This document shows positions 1 through 8,882 of a stretch of 64,000 bases of DNA, piece after piece. The DNA is from Nocardia amikacinitolerans NBRC 108937 (GTDB taxonomy: Bacteria > Actinomycetota > Actinomycetes > Mycobacteriales > Mycobacteriaceae): the NCBI RefSeq assembly GCF_001612615.1, contig NZ_BDAU01000046.1, forward strand, positions 1 through 64,000, given 5' to 3'. Positions within the stretch are counted from its first letter, which is position 1. Every line of letters begins with the position of its first letter. The notes beneath the pieces are model-generated. The model searched no databases. It was not told where the DNA came from and was given only the letters and a program-made list of their open reading frames with translations. A program made the translations under genes and the position numbers.

Positions 1-345
1 GGATGTCGACTGAGGGCGACCGCCATCCGGCGAGGCCGGCTGAATGTCGCCTTCGGTCGGGTTCCGCTCGCGGGCGTATGGCCTTAGGTCTGGCGTGTGC
101 GTGCGGCGGACTCTTGGCGCTGGCGTCGCGGATGTCGACTGAGGGTGACCGTCATCCGGTGAGGCCGGCTGAATGTCGCCTTCGGTCGGGTTCCGCTCGC
201 GGGCGTATGGCTTTAGGTCTGGCGTGTGCGTGCGGCGGACTCTTGGCGCTGGCGTCGCGGATGTCGACTGAGGGCGACCGCCATCCGGCGAGACCGGCTG
301 ATTGTCACCTTCGGTCGGGTTCCGATCGCCGGCGTATGGCCTCAG
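1..345. repeat. 129-bp tandem repeat, about 2.7 copies
   Basis: Three copies of a unit beginning GATGTCGACTGAGGG start at 2, 131 and 260, a period of exactly 129 bp. The first two copies differ at only a few positions; the third is shorter and more diverged. The array probably continues left of the window, since the first bases already match the unit. Because 129 is a multiple of three, a long spurious reading frame runs through it. The last bases of the neighbouring tetR gene (from 342) resemble the repeat, so the array reaches into the 3' end of that gene. Confidence 0.9.
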
Positions 346-968
346 GCCTGGCGCAGCGCCCGATAGACCGCGGCGCCGACAAAGGCACCGAGCGTCTGCG
401 GCGTCCAGTCGCCCTCGTCGGCGAGCAGCGAACGCACCGCCCCCTCACCCGCCGACACCCACTGCTCGACCAGAATCGGCAGCTTCCGCTCGGCGTCCTC
501 GGTGCCCCACGCGCGCAGCGTCGGCCGCAGCAACTCGGTGCAGCGTTCGACCGCCAACTTGCGCCCGCGCCCGAACGAATCCGCAACGGCGGGATCGGGA
601 TTGCCGTACAGCAGCCGCCACGAGTCGGGTCGCGCGGCGGCGATCTCCAGCAGCGTCTGGAAGCCCTCCACGAAGACCGTCTCGCCCGCGTCGACCGCGC
701 GGCGCGGTGTCGCCTCGAGCAGACCCTCGACGAGGTGGTTCTCCTCGCGGCGGATCAATTCCTGGATGAGTTCGACGCGATCGGCGAAGCAGGCGTAGAC
801 GACCGGCCGGGTGACGTTCATCCGCTCGGCGACGGCGGCGATGGTGACGGCCGCGACGCCGTGTTCGACGGCGATGGCCAGCGCGGTGTCGAGCACCTGC
901 GGGCGGCGGCGTTCCGGTCCGAGGTGCCGCGCCCGCTGACGCGGTTGCACGGCCTGCTCGGTACTCAT
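342..968 (-). CDS. TetR/AcrR family transcriptional regulator
   Basis: This 208-residue protein has the TetR layout: an N-terminal helix-turn-helix around residues 20-65 (TIAAVAERMNVTRPVVYACF) followed by a variable helical ligand-binding domain. It is divergent from an acyl-CoA dehydrogenase gene, so the likely job is repression of that gene and of itself, with an acyl-CoA-type ligand as a guess. The start at 968 gives the usual family N-terminus; an in-frame ATG at 980 is possible. Its 3' end borders the 129-bp repeat array. Regulator class is secure; target and ligand are inferred from position. Confidence 0.88.
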   Translation of the reverse strand: MSTEQAVQPRQRARHLGPERRRPQVLDTALAIAVEHGVAAVTIAAVAERMNVTRPVVYACFADRVELIQELIRREENHLVEGLLEATPRRAVDAGETVFVEGFQTLLEIAAARPDSWRLLYGNPDPAVADSFGRGRKLAVERCTELLRPTLRAWGTEDAERKLPILVEQWVSAGEGAVRSLLADEGDWTPQTLGAFVGAAVYRALRQA

Positions 969-1119
969 GGGCACCAACATTAGCAGCGACCTCCTCCGGT
1001 TCTCCCAGGTCGGGCGGCCCTTGCCCATTTTCCTACACTGCTGAACAATAATGCTACATTCACGAATGAAGTGGCCCGGCCGGATGCCGGGCGTCGTCCC
1101 GACGGCCCAGGAGTCACCG
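969..1119. promoter_or_regulatory. divergent promoter region tetR / acyl-CoA dehydrogenase
   Basis: This 151-bp gap separates two divergent genes and should hold both promoters. It contains the only AT-rich patch nearby (about 1029-1065, with TGAACAATAATGCTACATTC). I found no clear palindromic operator. A good ribosome binding site (AGGAG) lies just before the ATG at 1120. Confidence 0.5.
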
Positions 1120-3036
1120 ATGCCCGAAACCCTGTTCAACCCGAAGAACTGCGAGTTCGCCGAGTTCGACGCCGAGACCCGGCGGCTGCTGCGCGCCACG
1201 GTCGACTGGTTCGAGACGCGCGGCAAGGCGGCGCTGAAGCGGGACGACCGGGAGCGCGTCTGGTACTCCGATTTCCTCGACTTCGTCAAGCGCGAGCGGA
1301 TCTTCGCGATCTTCCTCACTCCCGCGGCCGAGGCCAACGGCGATCCGAACAAGCGCTGGGACACCGGCCGCATCGCGATGATGAGCAAGGTGCTCGGCTT
1401 CTACGGCATGTCCTACTGGTACGTCTGGCAGGTCACCATCCTCGGCCTCGGCCCGATCTGGCAGAGCGACAACAAGGCCGCCAAGCAGCGCGCGGCGGCG
1501 CTGCTCGACTCCGGCGAGATCTTCGCGTTCGGGCTGTCGGAGAAGGAGCACGGCGCCGACGTCTACTCCACCGACATGGTGCTGGAGCCCAGGCGCGGCG
1601 GCGGTTTCACCGCGACCGGTAGCAAGCACTACATCGGCAACGGCAACCTCGCCGGGATGGTCTCGGTGTTCGGCCGCCGCGCCGACAAGCCGATCATCGA
1701 CAGCGCCAAGGCGCTGAATGCCAAACCGGCGCAGGAGGATTACGAGGGATATCTGTTCTTCGTCGCGGACAGCAAGCACAAGAACTACAAGCTGCGCCGC
1801 AACGTCGTGGACAGCCAGATGTACGTGGCCGCTTTCGATCTGGAGAAGTACCCGGTCGCCGAAGAGGACGTCCTGCACCGCGGTGAGGCCGCGTTCCACG
1901 CCGCGATGAACACCGTCAACGTGGGCAAGTTCAACCTAGGCTTCGGCGCCGTCGGCGCGTGCGAACACGCCTTCTACGAATCGATCACGCACGCGGAGAA
2001 CCGAATCCTGTTCGGACACAGGGTGACCGAGTTCCCGCAGGTGCGCACGTTGCTGACCGACTCCTACGCGCGGCTGATCGGCATGAAGCTCTACAGCGAG
2101 CGCGCCATCGACTACCTGCGGTCGGCGTCCGCAGAAGACCGGCGCTACCTGCTGTTCAACGCCATCGAGAAGATGACCGTGACGCGGCAGGGGCAGCGCG
2201 TCATCGAGGACCTCGCCGACGTGATCGCCGCCCGCGGCTTCGAGAACGACATGTACTTCCCGATGGCCATGCTCGGCCTGTTCGGGCTGCCGCGGCTGGA
2301 AGGCACCGTGCACGTGAACATGGCGCTGTCGCTGAAGTTCATGGCCAACTACATGTTCCACCCGTCCGACGCCGGACTCGCCGCGCTGCGCGTGCTGCCG
2401 GAGGCCGCGCCGAGGACTGCGGTGCGGGCGGTGTCCTCTGCGCTGAGCTGGTCCAGCCGCAAGCTCGCCCCGCGTGCAGGCGCGGCGGTGCCCAAGCTGC
2501 GGGCGGAGCTGGCCGCCGCGCGCTACCTGGAGGTGCCGACCCACCGCGACGCCGCCGACGACGAATTCCTGTTCCGGCAGGGTCCGAGCGCGGGTCTCGG
2601 CCGTATTCGGTTCACCGACTGGCGTCCGGTGTTCGAGAAGTTCGCGCACGTGCCGAACGTCGCGATCTTCCTGGACCAGGCCCTCGCCTTCCAGACGCTG
2701 CTCGCCGCCGCCCCGCCCACCGCCGACCAGCAGCGCGACGTGGACTTCCTGTTCGCCATCGGCGAGCTCTTCACCGCGATCCCGTACGCGCAACTCATCC
2801 TGGAACAGGCCGCGATCGAGGGCACCGACACCGCCGTACTCGACCAGCTCTTCGACGTCTTCGTGCGGGAATTCGCCAAGAACGCCCTCGCCCTGCACAG
2901 CAAGCCGACCGCGACCAAAGCGCAGCGGACCAGGGCACTGGACCTGGTCCGCCGCCCCGCGGCCGACGCCACCCGCTTCGGCAACGTGCTCACCAAGGCC
3001 CGCTCACACGCCGGCGCCTACGAGATGAACCCATAG
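1120..3036 (+). CDS. acyl-CoA dehydrogenase family protein
   Basis: The 638-residue protein belongs to the flavin acyl-CoA dehydrogenase/oxidase superfamily, which oxidises acyl-CoA thioesters at the alpha-beta bond. It has the middle-domain pattern FGLSEKEHGADV followed by TGSKHYIGNG, typical of FAD and substrate contacts, then a long helical C-terminal half. It is larger than standard mitochondrial-type enzymes (about 400 residues) and resembles the long FadE proteins of Mycobacteriales. The start at 1120 is chosen over an upstream in-frame ATG at 1051 because AGGAG lies at the right distance. The divergent TetR gene suggests induction by a fatty-acyl ligand. Substrate chain length cannot be read from sequence. 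Confidence 0.87.
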   Translation: MPETLFNPKNCEFAEFDAETRRLLRATVDWFETRGKAALKRDDRERVWYSDFLDFVKRERIFAIFLTPAAEANGDPNKRWDTGRIAMMSKVLGFYGMSYWYVWQVTILGLGPIWQSDNKAAKQRAAALLDSGEIFAFGLSEKEHGADVYSTDMVLEPRRGGGFTATGSKHYIGNGNLAGMVSVFGRRADKPIIDSAKALNAKPAQEDYEGYLFFVADSKHKNYKLRRNVVDSQMYVAAFDLEKYPVAEEDVLHRGEAAFHAAMNTVNVGKFNLGFGAVGACEHAFYESITHAENRILFGHRVTEFPQVRTLLTDSYARLIGMKLYSERAIDYLRSASAEDRRYLLFNAIEKMTVTRQGQRVIEDLADVIAARGFENDMYFPMAMLGLFGLPRLEGTVHVNMALSLKFMANYMFHPSDAGLAALRVLPEAAPRTAVRAVSSALSWSSRKLAPRAGAAVPKLRAELAAARYLEVPTHRDAADDEFLFRQGPSAGLGRIRFTDWRPVFEKFAHVPNVAIFLDQALAFQTLLAAAPPTADQQRDVDFLFAIGELFTAIPYAQLILEQAAIEGTDTAVLDQLFDVFVREFAKNALALHSKPTATKAQRTRALDLVRRPAADATRFGNVLTKARSHAGAYEMNP

Positions 3037-3280
3037 TCGCGCGTCGCAGCTGCGGATACACGTCACCGGCTGGCACTCGGTGCCGCCCGCGACGCGTCGG
3101 CGGGCTGATTCAGGCGCTCGGCGACGCCGCGTCGGTGGGCTGAACCCGCCGCCGCACGTTCGCCATCGGCACGCTGCGGCGCGCTGTCAGCCTGGTCGGT
3201 GCGCGTCGAACGCAGCCGACGAGCGGGCCGCACCGTAGCGCACTGTCGGTGCGGGACCCGACCACTGGCGGCCGACGCCT

Positions 3281-4111
3281 TCAGCTGGGCTCTACGGGAA
3301 TATCGAACTCCGCGACAACCGGCGCGTGATCACTGGCGCCCTTGCCTTTTCGCTCCTCACGGTCGACACCCGCGTCCGTCGTCGCGGCGGCGAGCGCAGG
3401 CGAAGCGAGGACGAAATCGATGCGCATGCCTTCCTTACGCGGGAACCGCAGCTGCGTGTAGTCCCAATACGTGTACACCCCGGGCCCCGGCGCGAACGGC
3501 CGCATCACGTCGGCGAAGCCGGTGTCGACGATGGCGCCGAAGGCGTCGCGTTCGGGCTGGGAGGTGTGCGTCTTGCCTTCGAAGAACGCGGGGGACCACA
3601 CGTCGTCGTCGGTCGGCGCGATGTTCCAGTCGCCGACCAGCGCGATCTTGGCCCGCGGGTCCTCGGTCAGCCAGTTCGCGGCGTTGGCGCGCAGAGTTTC
3701 CAGCCACTCGAGTTTGTAGGCGTAGTGCGGGTCGGCGAGGGCGCGGCCGTTGGGCACGTACAGGCTCCAGACCCGCACGCCGCCGCAGGTCGCGCCGAGT
3801 GCACGCGACTCCACGATCGGTGTGCTGATGAGGGATTCGCCAGCGTCCTTGTCGAAACCGGGCTGGTTGGGGAAGCCGAGTTCGACGTCATCCAGGCCGA
3901 CCCTGGACGCGATGGCCACGCCATTCCACTGGTTGATGCCGAGGTGGGCCACCTCGTAGCCGAGTTCCTCGAAGCGCTCGAACGGGAACTGGTCGTCGCG
4001 GCACTTGGTTTCCTGCATGGCGAGCACGTCGATGTCCTGGCGGTCGAGCCAGGCAGCAACCCGGTCGAGCCGGGAGCGGATCGAGTTGACGTTCCAAGTC
4101 GCCAGACGCAC
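3281..4111 (-). CDS. xthA: exodeoxyribonuclease III (AP endonuclease)
   Basis: The 276-residue protein is an exonuclease III/AP endonuclease of the endonuclease-exonuclease-phosphatase fold, acting in base excision repair by cutting at abasic sites. All signature motifs are present in order: TWNVNS at the N-terminus, QETK (metal-binding Glu), NGVAIAS, YVPNG, GDWNIAP and the C-terminal SDHAP catalytic His. Full length. It is the last gene of a convergent unit with the GNAT and def genes downstream of def, the same order as Rv0427c-Rv0429c in M. tuberculosis, which supports the name. Confidence 0.95.
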   Translation of the reverse strand: MRLATWNVNSIRSRLDRVAAWLDRQDIDVLAMQETKCRDDQFPFERFEELGYEVAHLGINQWNGVAIASRVGLDDVELGFPNQPGFDKDAGESLISTPIVESRALGATCGGVRVWSLYVPNGRALADPHYAYKLEWLETLRANAANWLTEDPRAKIALVGDWNIAPTDDDVWSPAFFEGKTHTSQPERDAFGAIVDTGFADVMRPFAPGPGVYTYWDYTQLRFPRKEGMRIDFVLASPALAAATTDAGVDREERKGKGASDHAPVVAEFDIPVEPS

Positions 4112-4138
4112 GAAATGCCTTCCTTCTGCGGTCTTCGT

Positions 4139-5110
4139 CTATTGTCCGCCGTGCGGAGCGGCGTAGCGATAGCCGTGGTGGTCCAGGAAGCCGAGGCCGC
4201 GGTAGAGCTCGAGCGCCGGCACATTGTCGGCCTCCACTTGGACGTAGGCGTGCGTAGCCCCGCGCTCGTGCCCCCAGCGGATCAGCTCGGCGCACACCAG
4301 GGTGGCCAGGCCGTGCCTGCGGTGCTCGGCGGCCACCGCGACGCAGGCGAGCCCGATCCAGCGGCGCCCGTCCGGCGCGGTGGTGCACGCGCCGCGTCCG
4401 ATGGCGATCGGGCTCGGCAGTCCGAGCGAGGCGAAACCCAGCTCGCCATCGCGCACCGCGGTGAGCACCTCGGTCACCGGAACAGGCTGCGCCGCAGGGT
4501 CTTCGCCGCGATAACGGTGCAGCCGCAGCCACGCCTCGTCGGGCCGCTGCGCGATCCGGACCATCGGGGGACCTTGCGGCAGTACGAAATTGGTGATGTC
4601 GATGCCCAGCACCAGGGTTTCGTTCCAGGTGCGCCAGCCTGGTGGCGCCGGTGCGAGCCGGTCGGGCAGCAGCAGTTGCAGCGGCAGCCCGTGCGCGGTG
4701 TACCACGCGCCGATGCGGTGCAGGGTGTCGGTGGACAACTCGGCCGGTCGTCCCGGTTCGCCCAGCGGCACAGCGGAATTGGCGCGGTTGGTGTAGCCGT
4801 CCCCGGCGCGCAACAGCCAGCCGTCGAGCCATTCGCTCTCGACGCCGGGCCACGCGTCCGCCGCGGCCGCCTCCAGCGCCCTGATCTCCCTGGTGCGAAT
4901 CGGCCTCGGCCCGATGGCTTTCAGCGCGATCACCCGATCGGGTGTCACCGAGACCATCTGCCCGTCGGCGTCGCGCACCGTAGGCGGGTCGAGCGAAATC
5001 AGTTCGCCGATCACGTCGGTCAGCGGCTGCGGATATCCGGGCGGCAGCTGATAACGCATCACCACCCGGCGGCCGAGCGGAATCCCCGCGGGCGCCGGCT
5101 CAGTCGTCAT
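4139..5110 (-). CDS. GNAT family N-acetyltransferase (Rv0428c-like)
   Basis: This 323-residue protein has two parts. The N-terminal ~60 residues resemble a small beta-barrel domain ([20 protein letters not shown]), and residues ~70-320 form a GNAT region with a late acetyl-CoA loop in [12 protein letters not shown] and a C-terminal [14 protein letters not shown]. It lies between xthA and def with an 11-bp overlap with def, as its counterpart Rv0428c does. The acceptor substrate is unknown; a link to N-terminal protein processing through def is only suggested by the overlap. Confidence 0.85.
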   Translation of the reverse strand: MTTEPAPAGIPLGRRVVMRYQLPPGYPQPLTDVIGELISLDPPTVRDADGQMVSVTPDRVIALKAIGPRPIRTREIRALEAAAADAWPGVESEWLDGWLLRAGDGYTNRANSAVPLGEPGRPAELSTDTLHRIGAWYTAHGLPLQLLLPDRLAPAPPGWRTWNETLVLGIDITNFVLPQGPPMVRIAQRPDEAWLRLHRYRGEDPAAQPVPVTEVLTAVRDGELGFASLGLPSPIAIGRGACTTAPDGRRWIGLACVAVAAEHRRHGLATLVCAELIRWGHERGATHAYVQVEADNVPALELYRGLGFLDHHGYRYAAPHGGQ

Positions 5111-5690
5111 GCCCGAAGGGATCGGGAACGGTGCCCGGCACCCAGCTCAAACCCGCTTTGCCCCAACCGTTTCGCTTGATCGCCTTCTTCGCAGCGCGGG
5201 CGTTGCGGCCGATCAGCACGTCGACGTAGAGGAATCCGTCGAGGTGGCCGACCTCGTGCTGCAACATGCGAGCGAAGAAGCCGTTGCCCTCGATCGAGAC
5301 CGGCTCGCCGTGCTCGTCGGTGCCGGTGACCCGCGCCCAGTCGGCCCGGCCGGTGGGGAACTGTTCGCCGGGCACCGAGAGGCAGCCCTCTTCGTCGTCG
5401 TCGGGGTCCGGCATGGTCTCCGGTAGCTCGGAGGTCTCCAGCACGGGGTTGATCACCGCGCCGCGACGCCGGACGGCCGTGCCGTCGGGGCCGAAGTCCG
5501 GGCAGTCGTAGACGAACAGCCGAAGCGGCACGCCCACCTGGTTGGCGGCCAGCCCGACGCCGTTGGCGGCGTCCAGGGTCTCGTACATGTCCGCGATCAG
5601 CGGGGCCAGCTCCTCCGGCGAATCGGTGACCGGCTTGGTCGGGTTGTGCAGCACGGGGTCACCGACGATCACGATGGGGAGGATTGCCAT
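5100..5690 (-). CDS. def: peptide deformylase
   Basis: The 196-residue enzyme removes the formyl group from the N-terminal methionine of nascent proteins. The three deformylase motifs are intact: GVGLAANQ (residues 44-51), EGCLS (metal ligand C103) and QHEVGHLDG (ligands H145 and H149, catalytic E146). The C-terminal tail is extended as in mycobacterial deformylases. An ATG at 5690 gives the expected [14 protein letters not shown] start. Its stop overlaps the start of the acetyltransferase gene by 11 bp, so the two are probably translationally coupled. Confidence 0.96.
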   Translation of the reverse strand: MAILPIVIVGDPVLHNPTKPVTDSPEELAPLIADMYETLDAANGVGLAANQVGVPLRLFVYDCPDFGPDGTAVRRRGAVINPVLETSELPETMPDPDDDEEGCLSVPGEQFPTGRADWARVTGTDEHGEPVSIEGNGFFARMLQHEVGHLDGFLYVDVLIGRNARAAKKAIKRNGWGKAGLSWVPGTVPDPFGHDD

Positions 5691-5877
5691 GGAAAGCAAG
5701 CCTACCGGCCGCTCAGCGGAGGCGAATGGCCGCCGCCCGGCGCAGGTGGGACGCGCGTACCTGGGCGTAATCAACACGCCGGACCGAAGGCGAATCATCC
5801 CCGTTGCCCCGTGGTTGAATGATCCGCGACGTACAAGCACCATTTTTCGTCTGGTGGCAACTCGGCGAGGGAGCGAG

Positions 5878-6234
5878 ATGGACGGCGCAGCGGCACGGAA
5901 TATTTCCGCGATCCAAGACGACCCTTCCGCGAGCGAAGCGACGACGGCGGGCGCATCGGCCAAGGCCGAGGCGGGCGAAGGCAGTGGCCTCAGCCGCCGC
6001 GAACTCGACATTCTGGCCTTCGAACGACAGTGGTGGAAGTACGCGGGCGCCAAGGAAGAGGCCATCCGCGAGCTGTTCGGCATGTCGCCGACCAGGTACT
6101 ACCAGGTGCTCAACGCCGTGGTGGACCGGCAGGAGGCCCTCGCCGTCGACCCGATGCTGGTGAAGCGGCTGCGCAGGCTCCGCGCGAGCAGGCAGAAGGC
6201 CAGAGCCGCACGGCGTCTCGGTTTCCAGGTATGA
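5878..6234 (+). CDS. DUF3263 family protein (Rv0430-like)
   Basis: The 118-residue protein has a disordered N-terminus and a conserved C-terminal core with [20 protein letters not shown] and [14 protein letters not shown], the DUF3263 pattern. The core looks like a helix-turn-helix, so DNA binding is plausible but unproven. The start at 5878 has a GAGGGAG ribosome binding site. It is divergent from def and followed by the LytR_C gene, matching Rv0430-Rv0431 order. Function unknown. Confidence 0.85.
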   Translation: MDGAAARNISAIQDDPSASEATTAGASAKAEAGEGSGLSRRELDILAFERQWWKYAGAKEEAIRELFGMSPTRYYQVLNAVVDRQEALAVDPMLVKRLRRLRASRQKARAARRLGFQV

Positions 6235-6292
6235 CACGTCTTCGGATCGTGATGCGGGCATCCCGGCCGGATGTGCGACTAGGGTCGACAGC

Positions 6293-6850
6293 GTGAGTCA
6301 AACCAATCCCACCTCCGGCGGGCCGCCGTTGCGCGCGCTGGCGATGGTTTTGATCGCGCTGGCCATCGTGTTCGCGGGTCTCGGTGCGATGTCGTTGTCG
6401 AGTTCCGATTCCGACGCCACGAACGCCGAGGAGTCGTCGACCGCGGCCCAGCAGGTCACCTCGGCCGCGCCCGTGACGACGGCCGCGACCACCACGGTGG
6501 CGACGACGACCGTGGCGCCGACCACCACCGCCGCGCCGACGACCACCGCTGCTGCGCCCGCGGCGGGCGTGAACCGGGCCGTGCCGGTCCGTGTTCTGAA
6601 CAACAGTCTGGTCGCCGGTCTGGCCGCCCGTACCGCAGAGGAATTGACGGCGAGCGGCTGGACGAACGTCTCGCCGGGCAACTACGCGGGCGGCACCATC
6701 GCGAAAACGACTGTGTATTACGGGAATACGGCCGGTGAGCGGGAGGCGGCGGTGGCGATCGCCGCGCAGCTCGGCGCGACCGCCGAACCCAAGTCGGCGG
6801 GAATCGGGGACAGCGCTCCGGGTGTGGTCGTCATCTTGACGGGTAACTGA
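6293..6850 (+). CDS. LytR C-terminal domain protein (Rv0431-like)
   Basis: The 185-residue protein starts at a GTG. A single membrane anchor lies at residues ~14-38, followed by a low-complexity Thr/Ala/Pro linker built from repeated TTTVA-like units. The C-terminal LytR_C domain (from about VPVRVLNNSLVAGLAARTAE) ends the protein. It is an envelope protein with the globular part outside. The mycobacterial counterpart Rv0431 is annotated as a tuberculin-related peptide. Function is unknown; the domain is found in proteins attached to cell-wall glycopolymer assembly. Confidence 0.85.
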   Translation: MSQTNPTSGGPPLRALAMVLIALAIVFAGLGAMSLSSSDSDATNAEESSTAAQQVTSAAPVTTAATTTVATTTVAPTTTAAPTTTAAAPAAGVNRAVPVRVLNNSLVAGLAARTAEELTASGWTNVSPGNYAGGTIAKTTVYYGNTAGEREAAVAIAAQLGATAEPKSAGIGDSAPGVVVILTGN

Positions 6851-6940
6851 AAACCGAGACCGGCGCGCACGGCCCCTTGGCGGCGCGACACGGCGCTCGT
6901 GGCATCATCTTGTCCGGTAACGACAGTGTCCACCCAGCTT

Positions 6941-6965
6941 TACTCGTAAACTCGGTACTCGTAAA
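6941..6965 (+). promoter_or_regulatory. direct repeat in the sodC leader
   Basis: The decamer TACTCGTAAA occurs at 6941-6950 and again at 6956-6965, the second copy running into the ribosome binding site AAAGGAG before the sodC ATG at 6978. Spacing is 15 bp. It could be a regulator site or a repeated translational element; nothing identifies the factor. Confidence 0.4.
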
Positions 6966-6977
6966 GGAGTTCCCCCG

Positions 6978-7667
6978 ATGGCCCCGTCCACAACTCGTCG
7001 CCCGTCCTGGCGGACTGTGACCCCGGTGCTTGCGGTCGCGGTCTTCGGCCTCGCTGCCTGCACGAACAGCCAGGAGTCGAGTGACGTCAAGGGAACGACC
7101 CCGCCGGTGTGGACCGGTGCCTCCGCTCCGGCCGAGGGACACGGGACCGATACCGAGCACGGCAGCCCGGCCGCCGACCCCGGCACCAAGGTCGAGCTGA
7201 AGGACGCGTCCGGCAGCTCGGTCGCCACCGCGAACATCGCCAAGGACGGCGAGCACCTCGTGATCACCGTCGACGCGCACGGCCTCAAGCCCGGTTTCCA
7301 CGGTCTGCACTTCCACCAGGTCGGCAAGTGCGAGCCCAACTCCGTGGCGCCCACCGGCGGTGCGGCCGGTGACTTCCTCTCGGCGGGCGGCCACCTCCAG
7401 GTTGGCAACGCCAACGCCCACCCGGCCAGCGGCGACCTCACCTCGTTGCAGGTCCGCTCGGACGGCCAGGGCAAGCTGGTCACCACCACCGACACGGTGA
7501 CCCTCGACGACCTGAAGAATCGCGCGCTGATCATCCATGCCGATGCCGACAACTTCGGCAACATTCCCAACCGTTACGTCCGTGCCGACGGCGTGGCAGG
7601 CCCGGACGACAACACACTGGCGACCGGTGACGCGGGCGGCCGCGTCGCCTGCGGTGTAGTCCAGTAG
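6978..7667 (+). CDS. sodC: Cu superoxide dismutase lipoprotein (Zn site incomplete)
   Basis: The 229-residue SodC is exported as a lipoprotein: a basic N-terminus, a hydrophobic stretch and lipobox GLAAC with Cys28. It dismutates superoxide at the outer membrane face. The four copper ligands are visible as H111 and H113 (HFHQ), H139 (AGGHL) and H187 (IIHA), and the disulfide pair is C118/C225. The segment after H139 lacks the usual zinc histidines, as in M. tuberculosis SodC (Rv0432), which works without zinc. It follows the LytR_C gene and precedes the YbdK-type gene in the mycobacterial order. Confidence 0.95.
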   Translation: MAPSTTRRPSWRTVTPVLAVAVFGLAACTNSQESSDVKGTTPPVWTGASAPAEGHGTDTEHGSPAADPGTKVELKDASGSSVATANIAKDGEHLVITVDAHGLKPGFHGLHFHQVGKCEPNSVAPTGGAAGDFLSAGGHLQVGNANAHPASGDLTSLQVRSDGQGKLVTTTDTVTLDDLKNRALIIHADADNFGNIPNRYVRADGVAGPDDNTLATGDAGGRVACGVVQ

Positions 7668-7680
7668 ACAAGGTGCCGAT

Positions 7681-8823
7681 ATGGGCGGGGCAATCGAGAA
7701 CGTTCCATTTCCAGGTTCGCCCCGGCCGACGATCGGCATCGAATGGGAGGTCGCGCTCGTCGACAAGGTGACGCGCGATCTCTCCAACACCGCGGCCGCG
7801 GTGTTCGATGCCGTCGGTGACCTGCGGGCCTGGGACGGCACTCCGCAGGTCACCAAGGAGCTGCTGCGCAACACCGTCGAGATCGTCACCGGCGTGCACG
7901 ACACCGTCGGCGCGGCGGTGGACGATCTGAGCGGCACGATGGACACCGTGCGCCGCGCCGCCGACCCGCTCGGCGTCGACCTGTTCTGCGCGGGCACCCA
8001 CCCGTTCGCCCAGTGGTCGGCCCAGCAGCTGACCCGCTCGCCGCACTACGACGAGTTGATCGAGCGCACCCAGTGGTGGGGCCGCCAGATGATGATCTGG
8101 GGCGTGCACGTGCACGTGGGAGTCTCGCACCGGGAGAAGGTCTTTCCGATCCTGAACGCGCTGCTGTTCACCTACCCGCACCTGCTCGCGCTCTCGGCCT
8201 CCTCGCCGATGTGGGCCGGTTCCGACACCGGGTACGCGAGCAACCGCACGCTGATGTTCCAGCAGCTGCCCACCGCGGGTCTGCCGTTCCAGTTCGAGAA
8301 CTGGGGCCAGTTCGAGCGTTTCGTGCACGACCAGATGCAGACCGGCGTCATCGAACAGCTCGGCGGCATGCACTGGGACATCAGGCCCGCGCCCAAGTGG
8401 GGCACCATCGAGGTGCGCATCTGCGACGGCATCTCGACCAGGGCCGAATTGGCCGCGCTCGCGGCGTTCATCCACTGCCTGATCGTGGATCTGGACCGTC
8501 GCATCGACGAGGGCGAGGATCTCGGGACTTTGCCGCCGTGGCATGTCCAGGAGAACAAGTGGCGGGCCGCACGCTACGGGCTGGATGCGATCGTCATCAC
8601 AGACTCCGACAACAGCGAGCGGCTGGTCACCGACGACCTGATGGACGTGCTGAACCGGCTCGAGCCGACGGCCAAGCGGCTCGGCTGCTCCGACGAATTG
8701 TCTTATGTCGCCGAGATTCCCCAGCGTGGGGCGTCGTATCAGCGCCAGCGCAAGGTGGCCGCTGCGACCCAGGGCGACCTGATCGCGGTGGTGGACGCGC
8801 TGGTCCAGGAGCTCTACAAGTAG
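7681..8823 (+). CDS. YbdK-type carboxylate-amine ligase (GCS2 family)
   Basis: The 380-residue protein belongs to the glutamate-cysteine ligase type 2 (GCS2/YbdK) family, ATP-dependent enzymes joining a carboxylate to an amine. Typical elements are IGIEWEVALVD near the N-terminus, HVHVGVSHREK around residue 145, and a C-terminal region of AARYGLDA type. It lies 13 bp after sodC and is probably cotranscribed with it; the same pair is Rv0432-Rv0433. Actinobacteria use mycothiol rather than glutathione, so true glutamate-cysteine ligation is doubtful and the substrate is unknown. Confidence 0.9.
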   Translation: MGGAIENVPFPGSPRPTIGIEWEVALVDKVTRDLSNTAAAVFDAVGDLRAWDGTPQVTKELLRNTVEIVTGVHDTVGAAVDDLSGTMDTVRRAADPLGVDLFCAGTHPFAQWSAQQLTRSPHYDELIERTQWWGRQMMIWGVHVHVGVSHREKVFPILNALLFTYPHLLALSASSPMWAGSDTGYASNRTLMFQQLPTAGLPFQFENWGQFERFVHDQMQTGVIEQLGGMHWDIRPAPKWGTIEVRICDGISTRAELAALAAFIHCLIVDLDRRIDEGEDLGTLPPWHVQENKWRAARYGLDAIVITDSDNSERLVTDDLMDVLNRLEPTAKRLGCSDELSYVAEIPQRGASYQRQRKVAAATQGDLIAVVDALVQELYK

Positions 8824-8854
8824 CGCGAGCGGTCGTCTGCCGTTCAGCTGGCCA

Positions 8855-8879
8855 GGGGGATGTCGTTCATCCCCCGTTT
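8855..8879 (+). terminator. hairpin after the YbdK gene, before PAP2
   Basis: A perfect 8-bp stem (GGGGGATG / CATCCCCC) with a 5-base loop is followed by GTTT. It ends the sodC-ybdK unit. It lies only a few bases before the ATG at 8883, so the PAP2 transcript either starts after it or the hairpin sits in its leader. Confidence 0.65.
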
Positions 8880-8882
8880 ACT

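Noticed and set aside
3-983. 326-residue plus-strand frame with three 43-residue repeats
   Set aside because: It is produced by the 129-bp DNA repeat and then runs antisense through the tetR gene; no ribosome binding site and no protein-like composition.
3037-3280. repeat-like GCGACGCGTCGGCGGGCTGA motifs after the acyl-CoA dehydrogenase gene
   Set aside because: Only two imperfect matches are present, too few to call a repeat family.
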